From: Yersinia aleksiciae
GTDB lineage: Bacteria > Pseudomonadota > Gammaproteobacteria > Enterobacterales > Enterobacteriaceae
Direction of reading: 5' to 3'
DNA: 64,000 bases
Assembly (NCBI RefSeq): GCF_001047675.1
Contig: NZ_CP011975.1
Span: 2,086,073 to 2,150,072 of the forward strand
Program-made: the position numbers and the translations under genes
Shown: piece after piece, positions 29,615 through 40,670 of the stretch
How the letters are laid out: every line of letters begins with the position of its first letter
How positions within the stretch are numbered: the stretch's first letter is position 1
Notes under the pieces: model-generated
Database searches by the model: none
Seen by the model: only the letters and a program-made list of their open reading frames with translations
What the model was told of the DNA's origin: nothing

Positions 29615-30547
29615 TTAGATCGGGCGATTGAGCCACGCCAGATATTCTTTGACGCCTTCAGCGACAGTTTTGAACGGCTTGTCATAACCGGCGGCACGCA
29701 AATTAGTGAGGTCAGCTTGCGTGTATGCCTGATAGCGGCCTTTCAGTTTTTCTGGGAATTCAATGTATTCCACCGGCCCGCTGTGATGGAAATCCACCAC
29801 GGCATCGGCGACCGCCTGGAAGGATTCCGCGCGACCGGTACCGCAGTTGAAAATGCCGGAGACGCCGTTTTGCCAGAACCACAGATTAACGTCCGCCACA
29901 TCACCCACATAGATGAAATCACGTTTGAAGTTTTCACTGCCGGAGAATAACTTAGGATTTTCCCCTGCATTGATCTGGTTATTCAGGTGGAAAGCGACAC
30001 TTGCCATGCTGCCTTTGTGGCCTTCGCGTGGACCATAAACGTTGAAGTAACGGAATCCACAAATCTGTGAATCAGCTTGCGGTAGGATCTCACGCACATA
30101 CTGATCGAATAAGAATTTGGAATAACCATAAACGTTAAGGGGTTGTTCGTACTGGCGATCTTCGATGAAGTTATCAGTACGCCCGCCGTAAGTGGCCGCA
30201 GAAGAGGCGTACAAGAAAGGAATGCCGCGATCCAAGCAGAAGTGCAGGATATCTTTGGAATACTGATAGTTGTTATCCATCATGTACTTGCCATCCCACT
30301 CGGTGGTGGAGGAGCAGGCACCTTCGTGGAAGATCGCGTCAATATCACCCATATCATCACCGGCAACAATGCTGGCAACAAAATCTTCTTTATCCATGTA
30401 ATCCGCGATATCCAGATCAACCAGATTGACGAATTTAGTACCGTCTTTCAGGTTATCCACGACCAAGATATCTTTATAACCGATATTATTCAGTGCCTTA
30501 ACAATGTTGCTGCCAATAAAGCCGGCGCCGCCAGTGACGATAATCAT
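29615..30547 (-). CDS. hldD: HldD (RfaD/GmhD), ADP-L-glycero-D-manno-heptose 6-epimerase
   Basis: Short-chain dehydrogenase-type epimerase producing the ADP-heptose used by WaaC and WaaF. The NAD(P)-binding GGAGFIGSN lies at the N-terminus, the catalytic YGYSK near residue 140, and [15 protein letters not shown] further on. The start at 30547 gives 310 aa, the family length. It is the first gene of hldD-waaF-waaC, with an AAGGGTG SD. A short GTCGGGC/CCCGAC hairpin lies in the leader at about 30573-30592. Confidence 0.98.
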   Translation of the reverse strand: MIIVTGGAGFIGSNIVKALNNIGYKDILVVDNLKDGTKFVNLVDLDIADYMDKEDFVASIVAGDDMGDIDAIFHEGACSSTTEWDGKYMMDNNYQYSKDILHFCLDRGIPFLYASSAATYGGRTDNFIEDRQYEQPLNVYGYSKFLFDQYVREILPQADSQICGFRYFNVYGPREGHKGSMASVAFHLNNQINAGENPKLFSGSENFKRDFIYVGDVADVNLWFWQNGVSGIFNCGTGRAESFQAVADAVVDFHHSGPVEYIEFPEKLKGRYQAYTQADLTNLRAAGYDKPFKTVAEGVKEYLAWLNRPI

Positions 30548-30791
30548 CAGGTTCACCCTTGTTAATTTGCTTGGTCGGGCACAATACCCGACACGCTAGT
30601 TGGCGTTATCATAACATTTCATCGGATAGCGCACAGCCGGAAGGGGGTTAATCTCTCGTTTTCTATGCTGCTTTAGGATTGTTCACCGTGATATGTGCTG
30701 CATTTTTTGCAATATAAGACAAGGTTGCTCGTCAGTTCACTCAGCAGGCAGTAAAATGTTAGGCGAAACTGCCAATTCTGGAGATAACTGA

Positions 30792-32003
30792 ATGTCCCTG
30801 CCTTCTGAGAGAAACCCGTTTTATCAGCAACTAGAACAACAACTCAAAACTACCCGTGCTGAAGGGTTGTATAAAAACGAACGGATCATCACTTCTGCCC
30901 AGCAAGCCGATATTTCTGTCGCTGATGGGAATCGCGTAATTAATTTTTGCGCCAATAATTATTTGGGCTTGGCAAACCACCCGCGACTGATTGCGGCGGC
31001 CAAAAAAGGCATGGATACTCATGGCTTTGGCATGGCCTCAGTGCGTTTTATCTGCGGTACTCAAGACACACACAAAGAGCTTGAACAGAAGCTCGCCAGT
31101 TTCCTCGGTATGGAAGATGCCATTCTCTACTCCTCTTGTTTTGATGCCAACGGCGGCTTGTTCGAAACTTTGCTCGGGCCAGAAGATGCCATTATCTCTG
31201 ATGCGCTGAATCATGCCTCCATCATTGATGGCGTGCGGTTATGTAAAGCCAAGCGCTACCGCTATGCCAACAACGACATGAGCGGGCTGGAAGCACAGCT
31301 AAAACAAGCCAAAGCAGAGGGCGCGCGCCATATTATGATCGCCACTGATGGCGTGTTCTCCATGGACGGGGTGATCGCCAATCTGAAAGGCGTCTGTGAT
31401 TTAGCCGATGAATATCAGGCACTGGTGATGGTCGATGACTCCCATGCGGTGGGCTTTGTCGGTGCTAATGGCCGTGGTACGCATGAATACTGCGAAGTGA
31501 TGGATCGCGTTGATATTATCACCGGCACCTTAGGTAAAGCGCTGGGCGGGGCATCAGGGGGTTACACCGCTGGCCGTAAAGAGGTGGTTGAGTGGTTGCG
31601 CCAGCGTTCGCGGCCCTATCTGTTCTCAAACTCATTAGCGCCAGCAATTGTTGCGGCTTCAATTGAAGTGTTATCACTATTGGAAGACGGTGCTGAACTG
31701 CGTGATCGTCTATGGGCGAATGCCCGCTTATTCCGTGAGAAAATGAGTGCAGCCGGTTTCACCTTGGCCGGTGCCGACCATGCCATCATTCCTGTGATGC
31801 TGGGTGACGCGACATTGGCGCAAGAATTTGCCAATGCCTTGCTGAAAGAGGGGATTTACGTCACCGGTTTCTTCTATCCGGTGGTGCCAAAAGGTCAGGC
31901 TCGTATCCGTACCCAGATGTCGGCAGACCACACGACAGAGCAGGTCGAGCGGGCTATCGAAGCCTTTGTGCGTATTGGTAAGCAACTTAACGTTATTGCG
32001 TAA
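30792..32003 (+). CDS. kbl: Kbl, 2-amino-3-ketobutyrate CoA ligase
   Basis: PLP enzyme that splits 2-amino-3-ketobutyrate with CoA to glycine and acetyl-CoA, the second step of threonine catabolism. The alpha-oxoamine synthase signature is present: [10 protein letters not shown] for PLP ring contacts and [12 protein letters not shown] with the Schiff-base Lys. At 403 aa it has a few extra residues at the N-terminus compared with E. coli (398). It is followed after 8 nt by tdh. Confidence 0.98.
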   Translation: MSLPSERNPFYQQLEQQLKTTRAEGLYKNERIITSAQQADISVADGNRVINFCANNYLGLANHPRLIAAAKKGMDTHGFGMASVRFICGTQDTHKELEQKLASFLGMEDAILYSSCFDANGGLFETLLGPEDAIISDALNHASIIDGVRLCKAKRYRYANNDMSGLEAQLKQAKAEGARHIMIATDGVFSMDGVIANLKGVCDLADEYQALVMVDDSHAVGFVGANGRGTHEYCEVMDRVDIITGTLGKALGGASGGYTAGRKEVVEWLRQRSRPYLFSNSLAPAIVAASIEVLSLLEDGAELRDRLWANARLFREKMSAAGFTLAGADHAIIPVMLGDATLAQEFANALLKEGIYVTGFFYPVVPKGQARIRTQMSADHTTEQVERAIEAFVRIGKQLNVIA

Positions 32004-32011
32004 GGAATGTC

Positions 32012-33037
32012 ATGAAAGCTCTGTCCAAACTGAAAGCAGAAGAAGGTATTTGGATGACCGATGTGCCACAGCCAGAGCTGGGCCACAACGACATCATGAT
32101 CAAAATTCGCAAAACCGCTATCTGTGGTACTGATGTGCATATCTATAACTGGGATGAGTGGTCGCAAAAGACGATCCCCGTCCCTATGGTGGTCGGCCAT
32201 GAGTATGTGGGTGAAGTGGTCGCCATTGGTCAGGAAGTGAAAGGCTTTAATATTGGTGACCGGGTGTCTGGCGAAGGCCATATCACCTGTGGGCATTGCC
32301 GTAATTGTCGTGGGGGGCGAACCCACCTTTGCCGTAATACTGTGGGTGTCGGCGTGAATCGCCCCGGCTCTTTTGCTGAGTTTTTGGTCATTCCGGCCTT
32401 TAATGCGTTCAAGATCCCAGACAATATCTCTGACGAGTTAGCCGCCATTTTTGACCCCTTCGGCAATGCCGTGCATACCGCCTTATCCTTTGATTTAGTG
32501 GGAGAGGATGTATTGGTTTCCGGCGCTGGTCCGATTGGTATCATGGCTGCCGCTGTCTGTAAGCATGTGGGCGCTCGTCATGTTGTCATCACTGACGTGA
32601 ATGAGTACCGCTTGGATTTGGCGCGCAAGATGGGTGTCACGCGGGCGGTTAACGTCAGTAAAGAGAACCTGAATGACGTGATGGCTGAGCTGGGCATGAC
32701 GGAAGGTTTTGATGTGGGCTTAGAGATGTCAGGTGCACCACCTGCGTTCCGTTCATTGCTTAACTCAATGAATCATGGCGGGCGTATTGCGATGCTGGGA
32801 ATACCTCCTTCTGATATGTCCATCGACTGGAATCAGGTGATTTTCAAGGGGCTGTTTATCAAAGGAATTTATGGCCGCGAGATGTTCGAAACCTGGTACA
32901 AAATGGCAGCACTGATTCAATCCGGCTTAGATTTAACCCCGATCATCACTCACCGTTTCTCTATTGATGAGTTCCAAGAAGGCTTTGATGCCATGCGTTC
33001 AGGGAAATCAGGCAAGGTAATCTTGAGCTGGGATTAA
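32012..33037 (+). CDS. tdh: Tdh, L-threonine 3-dehydrogenase
   Basis: Zinc-dependent medium-chain dehydrogenase oxidising threonine to 2-amino-3-ketobutyrate with NAD+, which Kbl then cleaves. The catalytic zinc site includes [11 protein letters not shown] and GHEYVGEV, the structural zinc [15 protein letters not shown], and the cofactor site [12 protein letters not shown]. It has 341 aa, full length. The kbl-tdh order matches E. coli. Confidence 0.98.
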   Translation: MKALSKLKAEEGIWMTDVPQPELGHNDIMIKIRKTAICGTDVHIYNWDEWSQKTIPVPMVVGHEYVGEVVAIGQEVKGFNIGDRVSGEGHITCGHCRNCRGGRTHLCRNTVGVGVNRPGSFAEFLVIPAFNAFKIPDNISDELAAIFDPFGNAVHTALSFDLVGEDVLVSGAGPIGIMAAAVCKHVGARHVVITDVNEYRLDLARKMGVTRAVNVSKENLNDVMAELGMTEGFDVGLEMSGAPPAFRSLLNSMNHGGRIAMLGIPPSDMSIDWNQVIFKGLFIKGIYGREMFETWYKMAALIQSGLDLTPIITHRFSIDEFQEGFDAMRSGKSGKVILSWD

Positions 33038-33089
33038 TATTTCCTGCGTCTTTGACGTTACAAATCATTTGACGTTATAGAATCAAAAG

Positions 33090-33122
33090 CGGGGCAACCA
33101 GTTGATGGTTGCCCCGTTTGTT
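33090..33122. terminator. Bidirectional terminator between tdh and yibQ
   Basis: CGGGGCAACCA (33090-33100) pairs perfectly with TGGTTGCCCCG (33106-33116) over 11 bp, with AAAA before and TTTGTT after. It lies between the convergent tdh and yibQ genes and can end both transcripts. Confidence 0.85.
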
Positions 33123-33131
33123 ATTAGCCAA

Positions 33132-34160
33132 TTACGGGTTATCCGTTTTGGGCTTCTCCACTTTTGGAATATCGATTTTCGGTGCATCTGCTTTCGGTTC
33201 ATCAACCGGCACTGCGGGGGTTGACCGCGTAAAATAGCGCTGAATAAAGCTTACCGCCGGGCTTTGCATCAGGCTCTCGCCAATGACGCTAAACATCCTG
33301 TCTGCGTAGATTTTTTCTGGTACGTAGCGGGCTTTCGCGTTGCATTGCTTGATGGTTTTCAGGCGATCGTTTTTCGCCGGATCACGCGGTTTTGACTTGC
33401 CCGGTGAGACAGCGCCACTGCCACTATTATTGTGTACTGGTTCATTGAGCAGTGCGCTGGGCCTGACCAAGACGATGTCAGACGGCAACTGAGGTAACAT
33501 CTGTTGCAGCACTTTAATGGTCGCAGGATGCGGGTGCCCGATAGCAATGGCTGAGCCATTTCGGCGCGCCAGTTCTACTGCGCGGTTAAACTGCTGGCGG
33601 ATCGCGGCTTCATTTTGTGAGTCATCCAAAAAGACTTTGCGCTTAATCACTTTGACGCCAGTGCCTTCGGCGGCTTTGCTGGCTTGACTATTGCCAATAG
33701 TCACGCTGTCGAGGAAATAGAGCTGATAGTGTTCCAGCGCCTGCATCACTTTCTGCATACCCGGCAAACTGGAGGTCATCGCGCTGCCCATATGGTTATT
33801 CATCCCTTTCGCATAAGGAACGTTATTCACGGCTTGGCGAATGATGCGCTGAATCTCTTCGCTACTCATTGATGGCTGCAATGTATCGCGCTCCAATGGC
33901 TGCTTGCTCAGGGGGGCCATTGGCAGGTGAATCAGGATTTCACGCCCTTGATTATGGGCTTTGACCGCCATCTCTCGGGCGTAGGGGGCATTAGGCAAGA
34001 TGGCGACTGAAATCGGCAGCGGCATCTGCAACACCTTGTTTTCATTCTGGGGGCGATAACCAAAGTCATCAATCACGATTGAAAGTTTGCCCGCCTGTGC
34101 GGCGTTGGCGATCACTAGGGTGCTTACGATGATAAATAGGTGTGCGTTGAAATAGCGCAA
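33132..34160 (-). CDS. yibQ: YibQ, divergent polysaccharide deacetylase family protein
   Basis: Periplasmic protein of the divergent polysaccharide deacetylase family, with a signal-peptide-like N-terminus (LRYFNAHLFIIVSTLVIANAAQA) followed by KLSIVIDDFGYRP, IHLPMAPLS, NNHMGSAMT and IGHPHPAT. Its substrate is not established. The start is uncertain: a TTG at 34160 has AGGGA about 10 nt upstream; an alternative TTG at 34202 would overlap envC. The C-terminal about 25 residues are a Pro-Lys-Asp-rich tail (KADAPKIDIPKVEKPK) not seen in E. coli. It follows envC, as in E. coli. Confidence 0.85.
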   Translation of the reverse strand: MRYFNAHLFIIVSTLVIANAAQAGKLSIVIDDFGYRPQNENKVLQMPLPISVAILPNAPYAREMAVKAHNQGREILIHLPMAPLSKQPLERDTLQPSMSSEEIQRIIRQAVNNVPYAKGMNNHMGSAMTSSLPGMQKVMQALEHYQLYFLDSVTIGNSQASKAAEGTGVKVIKRKVFLDDSQNEAAIRQQFNRAVELARRNGSAIAIGHPHPATIKVLQQMLPQLPSDIVLVRPSALLNEPVHNNSGSGAVSPGKSKPRDPAKNDRLKTIKQCNAKARYVPEKIYADRMFSVIGESLMQSPAVSFIQRYFTRSTPAVPVDEPKADAPKIDIPKVEKPKTDNP

Positions 34161-34186
34161 TAGGTGGTGCTCCCTAACGTTGTTCT

Positions 34187-35557
34187 CTATCTTCCTAACC
34201 AAGGCTGTGGGTTTACAGCTTGCCCCTGACGGCGGATTTCGAAATAGAGTGATGGCTCACCTTGACCGCCGCTGGTGCCAACAAGCGCGATCGGCTGACC
34301 GGCTTTCACTTGAGCACCGACATTGACCAGCGCACTCTGGTTGTAGCCATACAGACTCATATCCCCTTTGCCGTGCTCGATCACCACGACCAGCCCATAG
34401 CCTTGCAGCCAGTCTGCCAGCAGCACTCGTCCATCTGCTATCGCTTTGACTTCACTGCCTTCTGGTGCAGAGATAACCATACCTTTCCAGCGAAGTTCCC
34501 CTTGCAAGGATTCACCGAAGCGATGGGTCACATTACCTCGCACTGGCCAAACCGCTTGGCCACCAGGGCGACCGAGGCCACCGGTTCGCGCCATTAATGA
34601 GCGCTCACTTTCACTTGGCTTATAGCTCGAGCCGGTTTTCTTGGCTTGCTGCTCTTTGGCTTTCACCTGTTCACGCACGCGGGCGGCCTCTTTCGCTTCC
34701 CGCTCTGCACGGGCTTTGGCTTCCCGTTCTGCTTTGGCGATCTGATCGCGCAAACGTGATTCGTTCAGTTTTAACTCCGCCAGACCTTGCTGATCTTTTT
34801 CCAGCGAGGCTTCCAGCGAGGTTAGGGTCTTCTTGCGCGCAGTCCGCGCCTGCTCCAGCTGCTGTTGCTGGTTTTTTTGCTCATCTAACAGCGATTTTTG
34901 CTGATTTTGCTTCTGTTCTAGCGTCTTTTTCTCAGCGGAGAGATCCGTGCGAGTCTGTTTCAGCTCCTCAATGGATTTTTGGCGGGCTTCATTGAGATAA
35001 CTGAAATAGGCCAAAATACGCTCACTGCGCTGACTCTCTTCACCACTTAAAATAAGCTGTAAACCACTGTGCTGGCCTTGCTTAAAGGCGGCATCAAGTT
35101 GTTTTGACAGTATATTTTGTTGTTGGGATTGCTGGCTTTGCAGTTTAGCAATTGAGGCGGTGAGATGAGAAATTTCTTTGTCTAACGTGGTCAGGGTACC
35201 TTGGGTGTCACGCAGGCTACGACTGGCCTGAGCAATGGTATTCTCCTGCTGTTTCAACTGATCCAACAATGAACTGCGTTGCTGTTTTTGTTGCTGAACA
35301 CTTTTTTCTTTCTCAGCGATATCCTGCTGAAGTGTTTTTAGCTGGTTCTTGTTCTCTGCTGTTTTCGCGGTCGCAGGAGCATCGGCGGCACTGACGGATA
35401 ATGGCAATAGCAATACGCCAGCGCAAAAAACGCTGGCGTACAGTGCTGACCATGGACGACGTACAAACTTATTTGGCAACAGAGAGATTAACTCTTTGCT
35501 GCCAGTAATGACGTCGGCCGAAGCCATTGATATCGTGAATGTCGCTTTTTCCTTCAT
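34187..35557 (-). CDS. envC: EnvC, murein hydrolase activator
   Basis: Periplasmic activator of AmiA and AmiB amidases at the septum, recruited through FtsEX. It has a signal-anchor region (about 38-58, YASVFCAGVLLLPLSVSA), then a long coiled coil rich in Gln, Lys and Glu (about 65-300), then a degenerate LytM/M23 domain (ITHRFGESLQGELRWKG, GYGLVVVIEHG, YFEIRRQG). The LytM zinc ligands are incomplete, as expected for an activator. The ATG at 35557 leaves an N-terminal extension relative to E. coli, so the true start may lie downstream. It follows gpmI by 9 nt. Confidence 0.93.
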   Translation of the reverse strand: MKEKATFTISMASADVITGSKELISLLPNKFVRRPWSALYASVFCAGVLLLPLSVSAADAPATAKTAENKNQLKTLQQDIAEKEKSVQQQKQQRSSLLDQLKQQENTIAQASRSLRDTQGTLTTLDKEISHLTASIAKLQSQQSQQQNILSKQLDAAFKQGQHSGLQLILSGEESQRSERILAYFSYLNEARQKSIEELKQTRTDLSAEKKTLEQKQNQQKSLLDEQKNQQQQLEQARTARKKTLTSLEASLEKDQQGLAELKLNESRLRDQIAKAEREAKARAEREAKEAARVREQVKAKEQQAKKTGSSYKPSESERSLMARTGGLGRPGGQAVWPVRGNVTHRFGESLQGELRWKGMVISAPEGSEVKAIADGRVLLADWLQGYGLVVVIEHGKGDMSLYGYNQSALVNVGAQVKAGQPIALVGTSGGQGEPSLYFEIRRQGQAVNPQPWLGR

Positions 35558-35566
35558 AACGAAGGA

Positions 35567-37114
35567 TTATTCCACGATGAACAGCGGCTTACCAGTCATC
35601 TCTTGCGGGATTTCCATTTCCATCAGTGACAGCATGGTTGGTGCGATATCAGAAAGTTTGCCACCTTCAACCGCTTTCACCCCTTTATTGCCAACGTAAA
35701 TCAGTGGCACAGGCAGGCTGGTATGGGCAGTGTGCGCCTGACCGGTTGCTGGGTCGCGCATCTGTTCAGCGTTGCCATGGTCAGCGGTGATCAGCAATTG
35801 ACCGTCAGCAGCCTTTACTGCCGCAACCACTTGCTCAATGCAATTATCCAGTGTTTCTACTGCTTTCACTGCGGCATCATAATCACCGGTATGGCCGACC
35901 ATATCGCCATTTGGATAGTTACAAATGATCACATCATATTTGCCGCTGCCAATAGCCGCGACCAGCTTTTCCGTCAGTTCTGCTGAGCTCATTTCAGGTT
36001 GCAGGTCATACGTCGCCACTTTCGGCGAATTAATCAAAATGCGGTCTTCACCTTTAAATGGCTCTTCAACGCCGCCGTTATAGAAGAAAGTCACGTGAGC
36101 ATATTTTTCAGTTTCTGAAATGCGCAACTGAGTTTTGTCATGCTTCATCAGCCACTCACCGAAGGTGTTCTCCAGTGATGCCGGTGGATAAGCACAGGCG
36201 ACTTTGATGTCCGCAGCGTATTCCGTCAGCATGATGAAATCGCCGAAGTTAATCACTTTATCGCGTTTGAAACCGTCGAAATCGGCGTTAACAAAGGCGC
36301 GGGTAATTTGACGGGCGCGGTCAGCACGGAAGTTCATAAAGATTAATGCATCGCCATCGTTCATGGCGGCATCAGCTTCACCTGCTGCTTGAATCACAGT
36401 CGGCTTAACGAATTCATCATTTTCATTGCGGGCGTATGCAGCTTGCAGGCCAGCGACGGCATTATCTGCGGTGAACTCGCCTTTTGCTTGCGTCATCAAA
36501 TCGTAGGCCAGTTGCACACGATCCCAGCGGTTATCACGGTCCATGGCGTAGTAACGGCCAATAATCGACGCGATGCGGCCTTTGCCCAGCTCGGCAAACT
36601 TCTCAGTGAATCGTTTCAGCGAAGACTCAGCACTGCGTGGCGGGGTGTCACGGCCATCAAGGAATGCATGCAGGTAAATGGCGGTCGCCCCGCGCTTAGC
36701 GGCTAACTCAACCATGGCAAGAATATGGTCTTCGTGGCTATGAACACCACCAGCAGAGAGCAGGCCCATGATATGAACCGCTTTGCCTGCTTTAACCGCT
36801 TTATCAATGGCGGCGGTCAGGGTCAGGTTGGTGAAAAAGTCACCGTCTTTGATCTCTTTGTCGAGGCGGGTCAAGTCCTGATAGACAATACGGCCAGCAC
36901 CCAGATTGACGTGACCGACTTCAGAGTTACCCATCTGACCATCGGGCAGACCGACATCCAGACCAGAAGCAGCAATCAATGTGTGAGGTTGTTGCTGCCA
37001 TAAACGGTCCATAACCGGCGTTTTGGCGTTCAGAATGGCATTATCCTGCTGTTCTTCGCGGTGACCGTAGCCATCCAGAATAGTCAGAACCAGTGGTTTT
37101 TTAGTGCTCGACAT
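35567..37114 (-). CDS. gpmI: GpmI (GpmM), cofactor-independent phosphoglycerate mutase
   Basis: Manganese-dependent glycolytic enzyme interconverting 3- and 2-phosphoglycerate. Alkaline-phosphatase-superfamily motifs are seen: [10 protein letters not shown] at the N-terminus, [15 protein letters not shown] with the phosphoserine, [20 protein letters not shown] and [11 protein letters not shown]. It has 515 aa, as expected. It is first of the minus-strand gpmI-envC-yibQ unit and divergent from yibN, as in E. coli. Confidence 0.98.
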   Translation of the reverse strand: MSSTKKPLVLTILDGYGHREEQQDNAILNAKTPVMDRLWQQQPHTLIAASGLDVGLPDGQMGNSEVGHVNLGAGRIVYQDLTRLDKEIKDGDFFTNLTLTAAIDKAVKAGKAVHIMGLLSAGGVHSHEDHILAMVELAAKRGATAIYLHAFLDGRDTPPRSAESSLKRFTEKFAELGKGRIASIIGRYYAMDRDNRWDRVQLAYDLMTQAKGEFTADNAVAGLQAAYARNENDEFVKPTVIQAAGEADAAMNDGDALIFMNFRADRARQITRAFVNADFDGFKRDKVINFGDFIMLTEYAADIKVACAYPPASLENTFGEWLMKHDKTQLRISETEKYAHVTFFYNGGVEEPFKGEDRILINSPKVATYDLQPEMSSAELTEKLVAAIGSGKYDVIICNYPNGDMVGHTGDYDAAVKAVETLDNCIEQVVAAVKAADGQLLITADHGNAEQMRDPATGQAHTAHTSLPVPLIYVGNKGVKAVEGGKLSDIAPTMLSLMEMEIPQEMTGKPLFIVE

Positions 37115-37372
37115 TGCATAACCTCTTTCTTGTTCTATTGGGTATATATGTAGAAAGGCGGTAATTTACTATAAAACCGGTTAAAAATAGCCCAAAGAGA
37201 TCAACATTGGTGCGGGGTTTTGCGTAAAAATCATTATTTAGGCGACAAAACTTCCCGAGACTGCTCGCAGTTTCTGCAATAGCGCTTGCATATTGGCTGT
37301 ATTTGCCGCATCGCGCAGGTATACTCTGTGGCCTTGAATATTATCCCCTAACTAACGGGAGTTTTTACCCCC

Positions 37373-37807
37373 ATGTTGCAAGAGATTATGCAATTCATTA
37401 GCCAGCATCCAGTTTTGAGTCTGGCCTGGGTGGCGTTACTCGTCGCCGTGATTTTCACCACCTTCAAAAGTTCTCTCTCCAAAGTGAAAGAGATCACTCG
37501 TGGTGAAGCGACGCGTCTGATTAACAAAGAAGATGCGGTTGTGGTTGATATCCGCACACGTGATGATTATCGCAAAGGTCACATTGCCAGTTCCCTTAAT
37601 TTGCTTCCGAGCGACATTAAAAACGGTAACCTGGCTGATTTGGAAAAGCACAAAGCACAGCCTATTATTGTAGTTTGTGCCACAGGAACCACCTCCCGTG
37701 CTTCTGCTGACCTGCTGAATAAAGCCGGTTTTGAGCGGGTGTTTACCTTGAAAGAGGGTATCTCCGGCTGGAGTGGTGAGAATCTGCCACTGGCACGCGG
37801 CAAGTAA
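37373..37807 (+). CDS. yibN: YibN, membrane-anchored rhodanese-like protein
   Basis: A 144-aa protein with an N-terminal TM helix (about 14-30, [18 protein letters not shown]) and a cytosolic rhodanese domain. The active-site loop has the conserved Cys in [12 protein letters not shown], and [15 protein letters not shown] is the family motif. Sulfur-transfer activity is plausible; the physiological substrate is unknown to me. It precedes grxC by about 55 nt, as in E. coli. Confidence 0.94.
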   Translation: MLQEIMQFISQHPVLSLAWVALLVAVIFTTFKSSLSKVKEITRGEATRLINKEDAVVVDIRTRDDYRKGHIASSLNLLPSDIKNGNLADLEKHKAQPIIVVCATGTTSRASADLLNKAGFERVFTLKEGISGWSGENLPLARGK

Positions 37808-37862
37808 TTACGATACAAATTTCGCTATATCAATAAATTATGAAGTTAACTGAGGTGTATCC

Positions 37863-38111
37863 ATGGCGAAGATTGAGATTTATACCAAAGCAACCTGCCC
37901 GTTCTGCCACCGTGCCAAGGCACTGCTGAACAGCAAAGGTGCCGCTTTCCATGAAATCGCAATTGATAATGACCCGGCCAAACGTGAAGGGATGATTGCT
38001 CGTAGCGGACGGACGACGGTGCCTCAGATATTTATTGATGGGCAGCATATCGGCGGCTGTGATGATTTACACGCCCTGGATGCGCGCGGTGGGCTAGACC
38101 CGCTGCTTTAA
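37863..38111 (+). CDS. grxC: GrxC, glutaredoxin 3
   Basis: An 82-aa glutathione-dependent thiol oxidoreductase that reduces protein disulfides and mixed disulfides. It has the dithiol active site CPFC at residues 12-15, the cis-Pro TTVPQIF and the glutathione-contacting GGCDDL. Its length matches E. coli Grx3. It lies in the yibN-grxC-secB-gpsA-cysE string. Confidence 0.98.
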   Translation: MAKIEIYTKATCPFCHRAKALLNSKGAAFHEIAIDNDPAKREGMIARSGRTTVPQIFIDGQHIGGCDDLHALDARGGLDPLL

Positions 38112-38200
38112 CTCGTCAGTGGGCCAAAGTCATTAATGGAAAGAGCCCACGGCGGCAGTGCAGTTTAATAAGGACGTCTAACTTTAGGGTATCTATACAC

Positions 38201-38671
38201 ATGTCAGAACAAAACAACACCGAGATGGCTTTCCAGATCCAGCGTATCTACACCAAGGATATCTCCTTCGAAGCACCTAATGCTCCGCAGGTTTTCCAGC
38301 AGGATTGGCAGCCAGAAGTTAAACTTGATCTTGATACTGCTTCCAGTCAGCTGGCTGAAGATGTGTATGAAGTGGTACTGCGTGTAACGGTCACTGCCTC
38401 TTTAGGCGAAGAAACTGCATTCCTGTGCGAAGTTCAGCAAGGCGGTATCTTCTCCATCGCAGGTATCGACGGTACCCAACTGGCTCATTGCTTAGGCGCA
38501 TACTGCCCGAACATTCTGTTCCCGTATGCTCGTGAATGCATCACCAGCTTGGTATCTCGTGGTACTTTCCCACAGCTGAATCTGGCACCGGTTAACTTTG
38601 ATGCCCTGTTCATGAACTATCTGCAACAGCAGGCTGAAGGCGAAGGTGCTGAACAACGTCAGGATGCCTGA
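38201..38671 (+). CDS. secB: SecB, export chaperone
   Basis: Tetrameric cytosolic chaperone that holds preproteins unfolded for SecA. It has 156 aa with typical segments: [19 protein letters not shown], the substrate-groove and SecA-contact region [16 protein letters not shown], and [15 protein letters not shown]. The stop TGA shares its A with the gpsA ATG, implying translational coupling. Confidence 0.99.
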   Translation: MSEQNNTEMAFQIQRIYTKDISFEAPNAPQVFQQDWQPEVKLDLDTASSQLAEDVYEVVLRVTVTASLGEETAFLCEVQQGGIFSIAGIDGTQLAHCLGAYCPNILFPYARECITSLVSRGTFPQLNLAPVNFDALFMNYLQQQAEGEGAEQRQDA

Positions 38672-39690
38672 TGAACACCATCAATGCTTCAATGACTGTC
38701 ATCGGTGCCGGATCTTACGGCACCGCATTAGCCATTACGCTAGCGCGTAATGGCCATCAAGTTGTGTTATGGGGTCATGACCCTAAACACATTCAGGTTC
38801 TGCAACAAGATCGTTGTAACCAAGCTTTCCTGCCCGATGTGCCTTTCCCTGATACTTTGCTATTGGAAACGGATCTGGCACGTGCGCTGGCAGCCAGCCG
38901 TGATGTCTTGGTCGTCGTACCAAGCCATGTCTTCGGCGCAGTCTTACATCAGTTGAAACCGTATTTACGCAAAGATGCGCGTATCGTCTGGGCAACTAAA
39001 GGGCTTGAAGCGGAAACAGGGCGCTTGCTACAAGATGTCGCGCGGGAAGTGTTGGGTGAGAGTATCCCACTGGCTGTTGTTTCAGGCCCCACTTTTGCCA
39101 AAGAGCTGGCCGCTGGTTTACCGACCGCGATCGCCCTGGCCTCAACTGATGCGAAGTTCAGCGAAGACCTGCAACAGCTGTTGCACTGTGGCAAAAGTTT
39201 CCGGGTCTACAGCAATCCTGATTTTATCGGGGTGCAGTTGGGCGGAGCGGTTAAAAACGTGATTGCGATTGGTGCGGGGATGTCTGATGGTATTGGCTTT
39301 GGTGCTAATGCCCGTACTGCGCTGATCACCCGTGGCTTGGCTGAAATGACACGCTTGGGTTCTGCATTGGGCGCGGATCCCTCCACCTTTATGGGCATGG
39401 CAGGATTAGGGGATTTGGTGCTAACCTGCACCGATAACCAATCCCGTAACCGCCGATTTGGTATCATGCTGGGTCAGGGCTTAGGTGTACAAGAAGCGCA
39501 GGACAAAATTGGTCAAGTGGTTGAAGGTTATCGCAACACCAAGGAAGTTCTGGCATTGGCGCAGCGTCATGGTGTCGAGATGCCAATAACCGAGCAGATT
39601 TATCAGGTGTTGTATTGCCAAAAAAATGCCCGCGAAGCGGCATTGACTCTGTTGGGTCGGACCAAAAAAGATGAAAAAAGCGGCATCTAG
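38671..39690 (+). CDS. gpsA: GpsA, glycerol-3-phosphate dehydrogenase (NAD(P)+)
   Basis: Makes sn-glycerol 3-phosphate from dihydroxyacetone phosphate for phospholipid synthesis. The N-terminal Rossmann motif is [28 protein letters not shown] and [13 protein letters not shown] (with the catalytic Lys) follow, and [10 protein letters not shown] lies near the C-terminal domain. It has 339 aa. It overlaps secB by one base and precedes cysE by about 150 nt. Confidence 0.99.
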   Translation: MNTINASMTVIGAGSYGTALAITLARNGHQVVLWGHDPKHIQVLQQDRCNQAFLPDVPFPDTLLLETDLARALAASRDVLVVVPSHVFGAVLHQLKPYLRKDARIVWATKGLEAETGRLLQDVAREVLGESIPLAVVSGPTFAKELAAGLPTAIALASTDAKFSEDLQQLLHCGKSFRVYSNPDFIGVQLGGAVKNVIAIGAGMSDGIGFGANARTALITRGLAEMTRLGSALGADPSTFMGMAGLGDLVLTCTDNQSRNRRFGIMLGQGLGVQEAQDKIGQVVEGYRNTKEVLALAQRHGVEMPITEQIYQVLYCQKNAREAALTLLGRTKKDEKSGI

Positions 39691-39755
39691 CCAATGAGGC
39701 TATGTGCCTGCAATAAGATCGGGGCTGAAATAAAATAATAACGATATATCCAACG

Positions 39756-39779
39756 TCACTGAGGCTGTGGCCTTAGTGA
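39756..39779 (+). promoter_or_regulatory. Hairpin in the gpsA-cysE gap
   Basis: TCACTGAGGC (39756-39765) and GCCTTAGTGA (39770-39779) form a 10-bp stem with one G-U pair and a TGTG loop. No T-run follows, so it is not a clear intrinsic terminator. It may be an mRNA-processing or stability structure in the cysE leader. Confidence 0.35.
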
Positions 39780-39841
39780 GTCAGGATATCAGTTGCTTCG
39801 GCCGTTCCCCGAAGTGACCTGTTTATGGGCAGGAGTATGCA

Positions 39842-40663
39842 ATGTCGTCAGAAGAGTTAGAGCTGGTCTGGAGTAGCATTAAATCAGAAGCCAGAGCACT
39901 GGCTGAGTGTGAACCGATGCTGGCAAGTTTTTTTCACGCGACATTATTGAAGCATGAAAATTTGGGTAGTGCGCTGAGCTATATTCTGGCGAATAAACTG
40001 GCTAATCCAATCATGCCGGCGATTGCCATTCGTGAGGTGGTAGAAGATGCCTATCGCGCGGATGAACAGATGATTGTCTCTGCTGCTCGCGATATTTTGG
40101 CTGTACGCCTGCGCGACCCCGCTGTTGATAAATACTCCACGCCGCTGCTGTACCTCAAAGGTTTCCACGCGTTACAGGCATACCGTATCGGGCATTGGTT
40201 GTGGGCGAAGGATCGTAAAGCGCTGGCTATTTACCTGCAAAATCAAGTGTCTGTCGCTTTTGGTGTCGATATCCACCCTGCGGCGACCATTGGTTGTGGC
40301 ATCATGCTTGACCACGCCACCGGTATTGTTATTGGTGAAACTGCCGTCGTTGAGAATGATGTCTCTATCCTGCAATCCGTCACCCTTGGCGGTACCGGTA
40401 AAACCAGCGGCGACCGCCATCCGAAGATCCGCGAAGGTGTGATGATTGGTGCTGGTGCGAAAATTCTGGGGAATATTGAAGTCGGGCGTGGTGCCAAAAT
40501 TGGCGCGGGGTCAGTGGTGTTACAATCCGTCCCCGCCCATACCACCGCCGCTGGCGTACCCGCTCGCATTGTAGGTAAACCAGAAAGCGATAAACCCTCG
40601 CTGGATATGGATCAGCACTTCAATGGGGTCGGACACGGTTTTGAGTACGGCGACGGCATCTGA
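39842..40663 (+). CDS. cysE: CysE, serine O-acetyltransferase
   Basis: Commits serine to cysteine synthesis by acetyl transfer from acetyl-CoA; feedback-inhibited by cysteine and bound by CysK through its C-terminal tail. It has 273 aa with an all-helical N-terminal domain and a left-handed beta-helix of hexapeptide repeats (IHPAATIGCGIMLDHATGIVIGE, VSILQSVTLGGTGK). The tail ends in ...YGDGI, with the C-terminal Ile needed for CysK binding. A GGGCAGGAG SD precedes the ATG. Confidence 0.99.
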   Translation: MSSEELELVWSSIKSEARALAECEPMLASFFHATLLKHENLGSALSYILANKLANPIMPAIAIREVVEDAYRADEQMIVSAARDILAVRLRDPAVDKYSTPLLYLKGFHALQAYRIGHWLWAKDRKALAIYLQNQVSVAFGVDIHPAATIGCGIMLDHATGIVIGETAVVENDVSILQSVTLGGTGKTSGDRHPKIREGVMIGAGAKILGNIEVGRGAKIGAGSVVLQSVPAHTTAAGVPARIVGKPESDKPSLDMDQHFNGVGHGFEYGDGI

Positions 40664-40670
40664 CCCCCTT

